Part shown: positions 43,101 to 55,147 of the stretch, one piece after another
How positions within the stretch are numbered: the stretch's first letter is position 1
Layout: the number at the start of each line of letters is the position of its first letter
Source: Nematostella vectensis
Lineage: Eukaryota; Cnidaria; Anthozoa; Actiniaria; Edwardsiidae
DNA: 64,000 bases
Assembly: GCF_932526225.1 (NCBI RefSeq)
Contig: NC_064037.1
Coordinates: 8,352,203 to 8,416,202, forward strand
Reading direction: 5' to 3'
The notes under the pieces: generated by a model
The model's database searches: none
What the model saw: the letters and a program-made list of their open reading frames with translations, nothing else
Told to the model about the DNA's origin: nothing
Made by a program: the position numbers and the translations under genes

Positions 43101-46100
43101 TGCTAGATACACCCCTGTCCCCCCTTTCCTTTGTAGAGATGCTAGATACACCCTGTCCCCCCTTCCCTTTGTAGAGATGCTGGATACACCCCTGTCCCTC
43201 CTTCCCTTTTTAGAGATGCTGGATACACTCCTGTCACCCGTTCCCTTCAAGAGATGCTGGATACACCCCTGCCCCCCTTGCCTTTGTAGAGATGCTGGAT
43301 ACACCCCTGTCCCCCCTACCCTTTGTAGAGATGCTGGATACACCCCTGTCTCCCCTTCCCTTTGTAGAGATGCTGGATACACCCCTGTCCCCCCTTCCCT
43401 TTGTAGAGATGTTGGATACACCCCTGTCCCCCCTTCCCTTTGTAGAGATGCTGGATACACCCCTGTCCCCCCTACCCTTTGTAGAGATGTTGGATACACC
43501 CCTGTCCCCCCTTCCCTTCAAGAGATGCTGCATACGCCCCTGTGCAACCTCAAAGAGATGCTAAATACGCCCCTGTGCCCCCTCAAAGAGATCCTAAATA
43601 CGCCCCTGTGCCCCCTCAAAGATATTCTAAATACGCCCCTGTGCCCCCTCAAAGAGATGCTAAATACGCCCCTGTGCCCCCTCAAAGAGATGCTAAATAC
43701 GCCTCTGTGCCCCCTCAAAGAGATGCTAAATACGCCCCTGTGCCCCCTCAAAGAGATGCTGGATACGCCCCTGTGCCCCCTCAAAGAGATGCTAAATACG
43801 CCCCTGTGTCCCCTCAAAGAGATGCTGGATACGCCCCTGTGCCCTCTCAAAGAGATGCTGGATACGCCCCTGTGCCCACTCAAAGAGATGCTGGATACGC
43901 CCCTGTGCCCCCTCAAAGAGATGCTGGATACGCCCCTGTGCCCCCTCAAAGAGATGCTTAATACGCCCCTGTGCCCCCTTAAAGAGATGCTGGATACGCC
44001 CCTGTGCCCCCTCAAAGAGATGCTGGATACGCCCCTGTGCCCCCTCAAAGAGATGCTGGATACGCCCCTGTGCCCCCTCAAAGAGATGCTGGATACGCCC
44101 CTGTGCCCCCCCAAAGAGATGCTGGATACGCCCCTGTGCCCCCTCAAAGAGATGCTGGATACACCCCTGTCCCCCCTACCCTTTGTAGAGATGCTGGATA
44201 CACCCAGTTCCCCCATTCCCTTTGTAGAGATGCTGGATACACCCCTGTCCCCCCTTTCCTTTGTAGAGATGCTGGATACACCCCTGTCCCCCCTTCCCTT
44301 TGTAGAGATGCTGGATACACCCTGTCCTCCTTCCCTTCAAGAGATGCTGGATACACCCTGTCCCTCTTCCCTTTGTAGAGATGCTGGATACACCCCTGTC
44401 CCCCCTTCCCTTTGTAGAGATGCTGGATACACCCTGTCCCCCCTTCCCTTTGTAGAGATGCTGGATACACCCCTGTCCCCCCTTCCTTTTGTAGAGATGC
44501 TGGATACACCCTGTCCCCCCTTCCCTTTGTAGAGATGCTGGATACACCCCTGTCCCCCCTTCCCTTTGTAGAGATGCTGGATACACCCCTGTCTCCCCTT
44601 CCCTTCAAGAGATGCTAGATACACCCCTGTCCCCCCTTCCCTTTGTAGAGATGCTGGATACACCCCTGTCCCCCCTTCCCTTTGTAGAGATGCTGGATAC
44701 ACCCCTGTCTCCCCTTCCCTTCAAGAGATGCTGGATACACCCCTGTCCCCTCTTCCCTTTGTAGAGATGCTGGATACACCCCTGTCTCCCCTTCCCTTCA
44801 AGAGATGCTGGATACACCCCTTTCCCCCCTTCCCTTTGTAGAGATGCTGGATACACCCCTGTCCCCCCTTCCCTTTGTAGAGATGCTGGATACACCCTGC
44901 CCCCCTTCCCTTCAACAGATGCTGGATACACCCCTGTCCCCCCTTCCCTTTCTAGAGATGCTGGATACACCCCTGTCCCCCCTTCCCTTTGTAGAGATGC
45001 TGGATACACCCTGCCCCCCTTCCCTTCAACAGATGCTGGATACACCCCTGTCCCCCCTTCCCTTTCTAGAGATGCTGGATACACCCCTGTCCCCCCTTCC
45101 CTTTGTAGAGATGCTGGATACACCCAGTTCCCCCATTCCCTTTGTAGAGATGCTGGATACACCCCTGTCCCCCCTTCCCTTTGTAGAGATGCTGGATACA
45201 CCCATGTCCCCCCTTCCCTTCAAGAGATGCTGGATACACCCTGTCCCTCTTCCCTTTGTAGAGATGCTGGATACACCCAGTTCCCCCATTCCCTTTGTAG
45301 AGATGCTGGATACACCCCTGTCCCCCCTTCCCTTTGTAGAGATGCTGGATACACCCTGTCCTCCTTCCCTTTAAGAGATGCTGGATACACCCCTGTCTCC
45401 TCTTTCCTTTGTAGAGATGCTGGATACACCCCTGTCCCCCCTTCCCTTTGTAGAGATGCTGGATACACCACTGTCCCCCCTTCCCTTCAAGAGATGCTAG
45501 ATACACCCTTGTCCCCCCTTCCCTTTGTAGAGATGCTGGATACACCCATGTCCCCCCTTCCCTTCAAGAGATGCTGGATACACCCCTGTCCCCCCTTCCC
45601 TTTGTAGAGATGCTGGATACACCCCTGTCACCCCTTTCCTTTGTAGAGATGCTGGATACACCCCTGTCCCCCCTTCCCTTTGTAGAGATGCTGGATACAC
45701 CCCTGTCCCCACTTCCCTTTGTAGAGATGCTAGATACACCCCTGTTCCCCCTTCCCTTCAAGAGATGCTGGATACACCCCTGTCCCCCCTTTCCTTTGTA
45801 GAGATGCTGGATACACCCCTGTCCCCCCTTCCCTTTGTAGAGATGCTGGATACACCCCTGTCCCTCCTTCCCTTTGTAGAGATGCTGGATACACCCTTGC
45901 CCCCCTTCCCTTTGTTGAGATGCTGGATACACACATGTCCCCCTTCCCTTCAATAGATGCTGGATACACCCCTGTCCCCCCTTCCCTTTGTAGAGATGTT
46001 GGATACACCCCTGTCCCCCCTTCCCTTTGTAGAGATGCTGGATACACCCCTGTCCCTCCTTCCCTTTTTAGAGATGCTGGATACACCCCTGTCTTCCGTT

Positions 46101-49100
46101 CCCTTCAAGAGATGCTGGATACACCCCTGTCCCCCCTTTCCTTTGTAGAGATGCTAGATACACCCTGTCCCCCCTTCCCTTTGTAGAGATGCTGGATACA
46201 CCCCTGTCCCTCCTTCCCTTTTTAGAGATGCTGGATACACCCCTGTCACCCGTTCCCTTCAAGAGATGCTGGATACACCCCTGTCCCCCCTTTCCTTTGT
46301 AGAGATGCTGGATACACCCCTGTCACCCCTTCCCTTTGTAGAGATGCTGGATACACCCCTGTCCCACCTTGCCTTTGTAGAGATGTTGGATACACCCTGT
46401 CCTCCTTCCCTTTGTAGGGATGCTGGATAAACCCCTGTCCCCCCTTCCCTTTGTAGAGATGCTAGATACACCCCTGTCCCCCCTTTCCTTTGTAGAGATG
46501 CTAGATACACCCTGTCCCCCCTTCCCTTTGTAGAGATGCTGGATACACCCCTGTCCCTCCTTCCCTTTTTAGAGATGCTGGATACACTCCTGTCACCCGT
46601 TCCCTTCAAGAGATGCTGGATACACCCCTGCCCCCCTTGCCTTTGTAGAGATGCTGGATACACCCCTGTCCCCCCTACCCTTTGTAGAGATGCTGGATAC
46701 ACCCCTGTCTCCCCTTCCCTTTGTAGAGATGCTGGATACACCCCTGTCCCCCCTTCCCTTTGTAGAGATGTTGGATACATCCCTGTCCCCCCTTTCCTTT
46801 GTAGAGATGCTGGATACACCCCTGTCCCCCCTACCCTTTGTAGAGATGTTGGATACACCCCTGTCCCCCCTTCCCTTCAAGAGATGCTGCATACGCCCCT
46901 GTGCAACCTCAAAGAGATGCTAAATACGCCCCTGTGCCCCCTCAAAGAGATCCTAAATACGCCCCTGTGCCCCCTCAAAGATATTCTAAATACGCCCCTG
47001 TGCCCCCTCAAAGAGATGCTAAATACGCCCCTGTGCCCCCTCAAAGAGATGCTAAATACGCCTTTGTGCCCCCTCAAAGAGATGCTAAATACGCCCCTGT
47101 GCCCCCTCAAAGAGATGCTGGATACGCCCCTGTGCCCCCTCAAAGAGATGCTAAATACGCCCCTGTGTCCCCTCAAAGAGATGCTGGATACGCCCCTGTG
47201 CCCTCTCAAAGAGATGCTTAATACGCCCCTGTGCCCCCTCAAAGAGATGCTGGATACGCCCCTGTGCCCCCTCAAAGAGATGCTGGATACGCCCCTGTGC
47301 CCCCTCAAAGAGATGCTGAATACGCCCCTGTGCCCCCTCAAAGAGATGCTGGATACGCCCCTGTGCCCCCCCCAAAGAGATGCTGGATACGCCCCTGTGC
47401 CCCCTCAAAAAGATGCTGGATACACCCCTGTCCCCCCTACCCTTTGTAGAGATGCTGGATACACCCAGTTCCCCCATTCCCTTTGTAGAGATGCTGGATA
47501 CACCCCTGTCCCCCCTTTCCTTTGTAGAGATGCTGGATACACCCCTGTCCCCCCTTCCCTTTGTAGAGATGCTGGATACACCCCTGTCTCCCCTTCCCTT
47601 CAAGAGATGCTAGATACACCCCTGTCCCCCCTTCCCTTTGTAGAGATGCTGGATACACCCCTGTCCCCCCTTCCCTTTGCAGAGATGCTGGATACACCCC
47701 TGTCTCCCCTTCCCTTCAAGAGATGCTGGATACACCCCTGTCCCCTCTTCCCTTTGTAGAGATGCTGGATACACCCCTGTCTCCCCTTCCCTTCAAGAGA
47801 TGCTGGATACACCCCTGTCCCCCCTTCCCTTTGTAGAGATGCTGGATACACCCCTGTCCCCCCTTCCCTTTGTAGAGATGCTGGATACACCCTGCCCCCC
47901 TTCCCTTCAACAGATGCTGGATACACCCCTGTCCCCCCTTCCCTTTCTAGAGATGCTGGATATACCCCTGTCCCCCCTTCCCTTTGTAGAGATGCTGGTT
48001 ACACCCAGTTCCCCCAGTCCCTTTTGTAGAGATGCTGGATACACCCTGTCCCCCCTTCCCTTTGTAGAGATGCTGGATACACCCCTGTCCCCCCTTCCCT
48101 TTGTAGAGATGCTGGATACACCCCTGTCTCCCCTTCCCTTCAATAGATGCTAGATACACCCCTGTCCCTCCTTCCCTTTGTAGAGATGCTGGATACACCC
48201 TTGCCCCCCTTCCCTTTGTTGAGATGCTGGATACACACATGTCCCCCTTCCCTTCAATAGATGCTGGATACACCCCTGTCCCCCCTTCCCTTTGTAGAGA
48301 TGTTGGATACACCCCTGTCCCCCCTTCCCTTTGTAGAGATGCTGGATACACCCCTGTCCCTCCTTCCCTTTTTAGAGATGCTGGATACACCCCTGTCACC
48401 CATTCCCTTCAAGAGATGCTGGATACACCCCTGTCCCCCCTTTCCTTTGTAGAGATGCTGGATACACCCCTGTCACCCCTTCCCTTTGTAGAGATGCTGG
48501 ATACACCCCTGTCCCACCTTGCCTTTGTAGAGATGTTGGATACACCCTGTCCTCCTTCCCTTTGTAGAGATGCTGGATAAACCCCTGTCCCCCCTTCCCT
48601 TTGTAGAGATGCTAGATACACCCCTGTCCCCCCTTTCCTTTGTAGAGATGCTAGATACACCCTGTCCCCCCTTCCCTTTGTAGAGATGCTGGATACACCC
48701 CTGTCCCTCCTTCCCTTTTTAGAGATGCTGGATACACTCCTGTCACCCGTTCCCTTCAAGAGATGCTGGATACACCCCTGCCCCCCTTGCCTTTGTAGAG
48801 ATGCTGGATACACCCCTGTCTCCCCTACCCTTTGTAGAGATGCTGGATACACCCCTGTCTCCCCTTCCCTTTGTAGAGATGCTGGATACACCCCTGTCCC
48901 CCCTTCCCTTTGTAGAGATGTTGGATACACCCCTGTCCCCCCTTCCTTTTGTAGAGATGCTGGATACACCCCTGTCCCCCCTACCCTTTGTAGAGATGTT
49001 GGATACACCCCTGTCCCCCCTTCCCTTCAAGAGATGCTGCATACGCCCCTGTGCAACCTCAAAGAGATGCTAAATACGCCCCTGTGCCCCCTCAAAGAGA

Positions 49101-49430
49101 TCCTAAATACGCCCCTGTACCCCCTCAAAGAGATGATGGATACGCCCTTGTGCCCCCTCAAAGAGATGCTAAATACGCCTCTGTGTCCCCTCAAAGAGAT
49201 GCTGGATACGCCCCTGTGCCCCCTCAAAGAGATGCTAAATATGCCCCTGTGCCCCCTCAAAGAGATGCTGGATACGCCCCTGTGCCCCCTCAAAGAGATG
49301 CTGAATACGCCTCTGTGCCCCCTCAAAGAGATGCTGGATACGCCTCTGTGCCCCCTTAAAGAGATACATTTTTTGTCCCTCTCCTTCAAGAGATAATGAA
49401 TGCACCATTGTGCCCCTGTGTTACACCCTG
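37119..49430 (+). repeat. Intronic minisatellite, 39-bp and 33-bp units, ~12.3 kb
   Basis: The intron between exons 37018-37118 and 49494-49604 is almost wholly repeat. The main unit is 39 bp: GAGATGCTGGATACACCCCT + GTCCCCCCTTCCCTTTGTA, with 36-38-bp variants, including units ending TTCAA in place of TTTGTA. A second type of 33 bp, GAGATGCTAAATACGCCCCT + GTGCCCCCTCAAA, forms blocks at 40200-40845, 43521-44166, 46880-47420 and 49030-49365. Both types share the GAGATGCTGGATAC head. The + strand is pyrimidine-rich, and many units contain TTCCCTTTGTAG, which resembles a 3' splice site. Long frames in all directions (for example MLDTPLSPLPFVE repeats) result from periods divisible by three and are not genes on this evidence. 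Confidence 0.95.
38473..49365 (+). repeat. Higher-order repeat within the minisatellite, ~3.3 kb unit
   Basis: The same junction unit (GAGATGCTGCATACGCCCCTG followed by TGCAACC), marking the switch from 39-bp to 33-bp type, occurs at about 40201, 43522, 46881 and 49031. Steps are 3,321, 3,359 and 2,150 bp. Blocks before and after each junction match in order, including rare variants, so whole blocks were copied. The last unit is shortened. Confidence 0.85.
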
Positions 49431-49493
49431 TCCCCCATCCCCAGCGTCTAAATGAGTACACATGGTGTAAATACACAATGTCATTGTGTTCAG

Positions 49494-49604
49494 GAACTTA
49501 TTCAGAATGCAGAAGATGCTGAAGCAAGAGAAGTGAAGGTCTTGTATGATGAACACTCCTATGGGACTCACAGTCTCTTTAAACCAGAGCTGGCAAAATT
49601 TCAG
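49494..49604 (+). CDS. Sacsin-like gene B, exon with first ATP-binding N box
   Basis: Exactly 37 codons, phase 0 on both sides, between TTGTGTTCAG| and TTTCAG|GTGAGG. It begins ELIQNAEDAEAREVKVLYDE. E-x3-N-A-x-D-A is the N box of GHKL (Hsp90/MutL-type) ATPases, where Asn holds Mg2+ and Asp contacts adenine; all key residues are present. It joins QILK from the exon at 37018 to restore the conserved YPDxxQILKELIQNAxDA. Confidence 0.9.
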
Positions 49605-50155
49605 GTGAGGAATTAGTCTTGATTCTAATGTCATCTCATCTCTACGCGCATGAGTGTACAAGGCTATCCAAGATTTTTTCTTATTACTCAAATCTCCAAG
49701 TATTAGACATATTTTACACCGTGTATCCCCTTTAGCGGATCAGTACGCAGCTCTTACAAGCTGCAATTTGATTGGGCAAATGAACAATATACACACCTCG
49801 ACACAAAGAACAAGAAGAATAGAGACAAAAGAACTCCTTTGTAGAACAAAGATAATAGGAGACAAAGCAGCTGCGTACTTACTCCCTTCAGCACATCTTT
49901 GCATGTATGCATGTAAAGTGCTATAGCCAGACCAAGCAGTTACATTGGTCCCGATTAAGCAACTTGCCTAAACTTGTTTCACTCAATAGACTTCAGAGAC
50001 AAAGATGACAGTACTACCGACAAAAAAGTTTAATTGAAAGCTTTTTTTTAAAATTATGGTTTATTATGGTAGGATTTTTACCCCCTGTACATTATAATGT
50101 ATTTCTTGTGGTATTAAATGCCTATGTAAATGCCATTCATGCCATTGTCTTTTAG
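49605..50155 (+). other. Gene B intron
   Basis: A 551-base intron with normal GTGAGG...TTTTAG ends. Nothing else is recognised in it. Confidence 0.6.
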
Positions 50156-50303
50156 GGCCCTGCCTTGTATGCATACAATAACGCCATGTTTAAACGAGAT
50201 GACTGGAATGGCCTCCGTATGCTATGCGATAGCATCAAAGTCAAGGACCCCATGAAAGTCGGCCGCTTTGGGTTGGGCTTTAAGTCCGTCTTTCACATGA
50301 CAG
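50156..50303 (+). CDS. Sacsin-like gene B, exon with first-module glycine box
   Basis: After TCTTTTAG the exon reads GPALYAYNNAMFKRDDWNGL, and near its end VGRFGLGFKSVFHMT. GPALxxYN and GRFGLGFxSVxHxTD are sacsin-repeat hallmarks; the G-x-G-x-G-F box forms the ATP lid. It ends at ATGACAG|GTAATA in phase 1. Confidence 0.9.
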
Positions 50304-50334
50304 GTAATACTTATGTCTATATGTATCATACGAG

Positions 50335-50548
50335 ACACCAAAAACTGGAAATCGACTCTGCCAAATTTTCGTCTTTAATAAGACTTCTTCAGGGCAGACT
50401 GAAGAAGGTGAATCGTAACAAGCTTATTTACATCAGAATTTCATCAGAGTTTCTGATGTAAATAAGCTTGTTACGATTCACCTTCTTCAGTCTGCCCTGA
50501 AGAAGTCTTATTAAAGACGAAAATTTGGCAGAGTCGTGTATTGTATTC
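50335..50548. mobile_element. Foldback element with perfect 85-bp arms in a gene B intron
   Basis: Left arm 50353-50437 and right arm 50452-50536 are exact reverse complements over 85 bases by direct comparison, with a 14-base loop (50438-50451). The outer flank (ACACCAAAAACTGGAAATC on the left, tgtattgtattcattgttct on the right) matches the smaller element at 36440. It lies wholly within the intron 50304-50816 and would fold into a long hairpin in the transcript. Confidence 0.9.
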
Positions 50549-50816
50549 ATTGTTCTGGTACGAGATCGCGACAGTTTGGGCTTTTTGATTCTATTTGTAT
50601 CATACAATGGTGGTTCAAATAAAAAAAACTGAACCAGACTCCTCAGTTTTCTGCCTCGAGGGGCAGGCGTTGTTTTTCTTTAAAAGGTTAAAAGGGTAAT
50701 TGAACCCAAGGAACCTCATCCCTTGATCCCCCATTGGAATAAACTTATATGCAACACCCTTCATCAGAGTTTGGTGTCATTCCTAACGTATTTGAAGTGC
50801 ATTGCTTTTGACGTAG

Positions 50817-52424
50817 ATCTGCCAAGTGTGATAAGCAACGATCGCCTTCGTATGATTGATCCACAAGAGACGTTCGTCAGCACCCCAGAGAGAAGGCGAA
50901 CTGGAAGAGGGTGGCACCTGAAGAAGGACGCTGCGTCAATACGCAGAACTCCTGACCAGTTTGCTCCTTACAAGGGAATTTTCAACTGTTCCCAGGAAGC
51001 TTTCGCTAATGGAGAATACGACGGAACACTGTTTCGCTTCCCTTTAAGGCAAGAAGCATCAAAAGTGTCGGAGAACGTTTATTCTTGCAAGAAGATCCAG
51101 GGTCTGTACGAGTGTTTCAAGGCCGAGGCGCACCTGACACTCCTGTTCATGAAGAGCCTGGAGAGCATCGAGCTGTATGAGCGAGGAGTTGACGACAAGG
51201 AGCCCAAGAAGTGTTTCCAGGTGAAGATATCAGACTCATGCCTCGAGCATGTGAGAGAAGGGAGGCTCAACTTCGCCGATCGTGTGCGCCAGATTAGGGC
51301 CTTAGGCGGGAACGAAAGCGCAGTGTCAGAAACCTATGTCATGACGGTAGAAGCAACTTCTTATCCCTTATCCGGCATACCTTCAACACAACAACACACT
51401 TTCGTTGTGACGCAATACTACAGCGGTAATGAGGCATCATCTGAGCTGAGGGAACTTATTAATGAAGAGTCCCTTAGTTACATGCCGTGGGTAGGGGTTG
51501 CTGCCCCCCTTGATCTAGCAAGCAGCAGTTCATGGCTGGCTGCCGTAGACGCCCAGCAGCCGAAAGGGCATATATTCTGCTTCCTGCCGCTGCCTCTAGA
51601 GCAGAAGAGTCTGACAGGTTTACCAGTCCATGTGAACGGATTCTTCGCCCTGAGCCAGAACCGCCGCCACCTAAAGTGGCCAAGTGCCGACCAGCAACAG
51701 ACGGACCAGCGCATCACAGACAAGAGCCTACTGTGGAATCGTTGTCTGCTTAAAGAAGTACTTCCTGCAGCCTATGCCACGTTACTGCTAAAAATGCCAC
51801 GGAAGAATGATGCCAGGCTACTTACCGCTGCTTACTGCGCATGGCCAGATGAACAGAAAGTAGATGTTAAGTGGAAGGTTATACTAGAGCCATTGTTTGA
51901 AAGGTTTCTTATCCATAAAGTCGCCTTCAGTGAAGTTAACGGTGGTAAGTGGTTGAGATTCGATAGCGTTATATTGGACAAGTTGGATGCCACTTACGCT
52001 CCCGTTATCACTGCCTTGCTGGATGCTGGACAGAACATCGCAAGACTTCCCCGTCGCGTTCACCAAGCACTAGACAGGTACTATACCTATTGCAAGGTCA
52101 AGGTGATCACGCCCAAATTCGTGCGGGACACTCTGCGCAGTTACCCCAAGTGCTACAAGGGATTGAAACGCAAGGGCAGCATTGTACTACTACGTTACAT
52201 ACTTCAAGACTCCAACTTTGAAGATCTAGCAGGTCTGGCCTTGCTTCCCCTTGCTAACAACACGTTTGAAGTGTTCCAAAGAAATGGTTTTGGGTTCCAG
52301 AAGAAGGTTTACATGCCGTCCGATCAACATCCTGGTTCTCTGCTGCGAGGATTGAAGAGTATACTCCTAGACACGTCGATAGAAGCGTCTATTGTTGCGA
52401 GGTTACATGAGGTCACACGGTCAG
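50817..52424 (+). CDS. Sacsin-like gene B, body of first sacsin repeat
   Basis: The acceptor TTTTGACGTAG| is in phase 1; the split codon becomes Asp, giving HMTDLPSVISNDRLRMIDPQ. The exon has TLFRFPLRQEA (the FRFPLR strand common to sacsin repeats) and GLPVHVNGFFALSQNRRHLK, then a long helical part. It ends at GGTCAG|GTGAGT in phase 1. The region before the acceptor in the same frame is intron. This module would be the N-terminal ATPase-like unit of a sacsin-type chaperone. Confidence 0.9.
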
Positions 52425-52882
52425 GTGAGTCACGGGGCTGCTCATTGACCTTCATCGTTTAGTTCTGAGGTTATATAGAGCCCCGTGCAAACAGCGCCAT
52501 TGCTATCTTAGTAAACCTAAGCTCTTCATAAACGGGAAAGGGACACTCATTACGCCAGAAGTTGTATCGATAACATGTATTATACGTTCATTGACATCAC
52601 ACGAAACATTATTAGCGCGAATCGTCTTTCAATAACAAATGAATTTGCGTGAACATTCATTAGCATCAACGAAATTAGGCATTCATTCGAATGGAATGAA
52701 CATTCTTTTGCACGCTTTTGGAATCCATTTACACGTTTTGACAATCAGTAGCGCCTATTGACATTCAGTTATCCAAAAGATAAAAATCATTATTGCTATC
52801 AATTAAACAACGACAATCAATGAACCTTTTAGACGTGAATAGTAAAATGTTGCTATACTGGTTTTCAATGTTTTTGTTTCAG
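52425..52882 (+). other. Gene B intron
   Basis: GTGAGT...TTTCAG. It is enriched in cattcatt/cattcgaatg strings; no gene. Confidence 0.6.
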
Positions 52883-55147
52883 GCAAAACTCAGCTGCGAT
52901 CTTTAGACGCTGAGGCTGTCGCCACACACCTTAAGGATGCGCTGCCTTCTGATTGGTTCAACAACACTTCCGTGCTGTGGTATCCTGAACGCTTTGACCA
53001 CCCTTCTGTTGAATGGTTCAAACAGCTTTGGCGATATTTTGTGGATCACTTCCCATTTCATCTTAATCGTTTTGGTGGTCTCCCCCTCATCCCTGTCACC
53101 CCTCTGACATCATCTCCAGTTAAGATGGCTCCCATGAACACAACGCCTGTAACGCTTGCCCTATCCTACAAGGGTGATTCATTGCCTACAAAAGTCAAAG
53201 AAGTTTTGACTGAGTGTGGAATAACAGTGGTTGAGAAACTTCCACAATGCATCGAAAGTCACCCGGGCGTCGTCCCTAAGTTTGTGAGACGCCCAGACTC
53301 CCAAGGTGTAGTAGAAGCACTAGTCCAGGTGTTGAGAAGCTTTCCGCAAGCATTCCCCCGCAATCTCAGCCGTGAGCATATAAGACACTTAAAGGCTTTT
53401 CTTTCCGGCGCTAAAGTTTCAGAGCCTCAAAAACAGGTGCTAAGAAAACTCCCTGTTTTCGAAACTGTTGGAGGTGTGAAAGGAATGGCGAAGCATGTAT
53501 CAATAGAAAATGTTCCAGTGGGCTTGGAATCGAGTGATTTGCCCCCTGTACCCCTGGATAGGGAAGTCATCAACCTCCAAGACCTAGATAGCCGTAACCT
53601 AGGTCAGTTGCTTGGAGTCGTGGTACTTCAACCCATGGACCTCGTCCAAGACCTGCTTTACAAGATCTCAAGAAGCGAGATGGAGGAGTCTCAAGTCGAT
53701 GCCCTCATGGACTATGTCCTCAGCCGTCTGCAACAATACAACAAGAAGAAGAATCTGAAAACCGTCCTGATGAACATAACATTCGTGCCTGTCAAAGGCT
53801 GTCGACGTGCCATGCCGAAAGACCTGTTTGACCCGAGCAAGAAGTCTCTCAAGCACATTTTTTACGGTGAAAAGGGCAAGTTTCCTCTCAAGGGGACTTA
53901 CACTGAACGTTACCTTTATGAAATGCGGGGGCTTGGTCTGAAGGGAGAGGGGCAAATCACAGCCGACGATATCCTGCAGAGCGTCAAAGTGGTCTCCAGT
54001 ATCAGCAAGGCACCGCAAGCCAATAAAAAAGCAAGTACTATCCTCGAATTCCTTTCCACTCGTGAGAACCTCCTGTGTCATCTTTGCTCGCCGGGTGTCA
54101 CTCTGATGCAGCTCTTGATGAACATTTCCTGGGTACCTGTACTTAAGGACAAACCAGAAGCTTATCCAAGCTGTCTCCCGCTAAAGGCTTCGGGTCTCCT
54201 TGAAAAGCCCATGAATGTAAAGACACAGAAGTTTGCCTTCCTTATTGGATCGACTAAACCACTCATTGCATTTTCAAGATTAGATGCAAAATTGACAGAT
54301 GCATTTGGCTGGAATACAAATCCCAAAGTTCAAGAAGTTCTGGAGCACTTGAAGAACGTCGTCGCATGCTACGACGTCGGGGAGAAGGCAGCAATTATTT
54401 CTGTTGTGAAGAAAATCTACGATTTTCTTTCAGGAACCAGTAATGTTGAGGTTGTTAATGGGTTGAAGCTGCTTGGGATGTCCAGCTGGGTGTGGAATGG
54501 AGAAGGATTCTGCGCACCTGAAGATATCGTGGCCGAGAAGCCATCACTTGACTTGTCACCTTATTTGTGCACCTTACCCTCAGAGACACAATGGCACAGG
54601 CAGCTGTTCCTTGGCCATGGAATGATAGTAAAATGTGGCGACAAAGTTCTTCAGAAGGTGCTTGCCAAGATCAGAGATAAGCACGAGGCACAGACGCACC
54701 CCCATGCCAACGACACAAGACGAGACCTGCAAATGTCCATTGACATTTTGAATGAGCTCAAGTTCAACGCAGGCTCGCATCTGAATGAAGATTTCCGGGA
54801 ACAGCTACTAATCCCATTAGATAACGATGATAGTAATAAGTTGCAGTTTGCGCCTGTGGATGACTGTACCTACTGTGACGTGGAGTGGCTGAAGCATGGC
54901 AACGAGGCATCCGATGTCGATGACGAGTTAAACATCAAGTTCATTCATCGAAATATCTCCCCTCAAACCGCGGAGGATCTGCAAGTGCCAACCCTGATGA
55001 GTCGAATGCTGGATGCGGAGGAGCTTGAATTTGGGGAGAGCTTTGGCCAGTACGAGCCTCTCACTCGCCGGCTGCAGAGACTGCTTGAGGAGTACACCGA
55101 CGGCTTCTCCGTCCCAAAGGAACTTATTCAGAACGCCGATGACGCAG
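52883..55147 (+). CDS. Sacsin-like gene B, linker and second ATP-binding N box
   Basis: Phase 1 in, phase 1 out, 755 codons. It starts GKTQLRSLDAEAVATHLKDA and carries the helical/loop body typical of the second half of a sacsin repeat (for example TLVSRMLDAEELEFGESFGQ-like text near 54990). It ends QYEPLTRRLQRLLEEYTDGF, SVPKELIQNADDA. The exon stops inside the N box after Asp-Ala. The terminal G|GT donor is joined to GATEVRFLYDER of the next exon. The N-terminal GKTQ is not part of a Walker motif here; only the GK pair is present. Confidence 0.9.

Noticed and set aside
37026-49073. Dozens of long reading frames in the minisatellite (up to 451 codons, both strands)
   Set aside because: They arise from stop-poor units whose length is a multiple of three; every frame is partly open and none has a unique start or non-repeat domain.
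37119-49430. CRISPR-like direct repeats
   Set aside because: Units are contiguous without unique spacers, in an animal gene intron.
50723-50816. ATG and open frame upstream of the 50817 exon
   Set aside because: It is intron sequence; the phase-1 acceptor at 50816 restores the HMTD motif from the previous exon.
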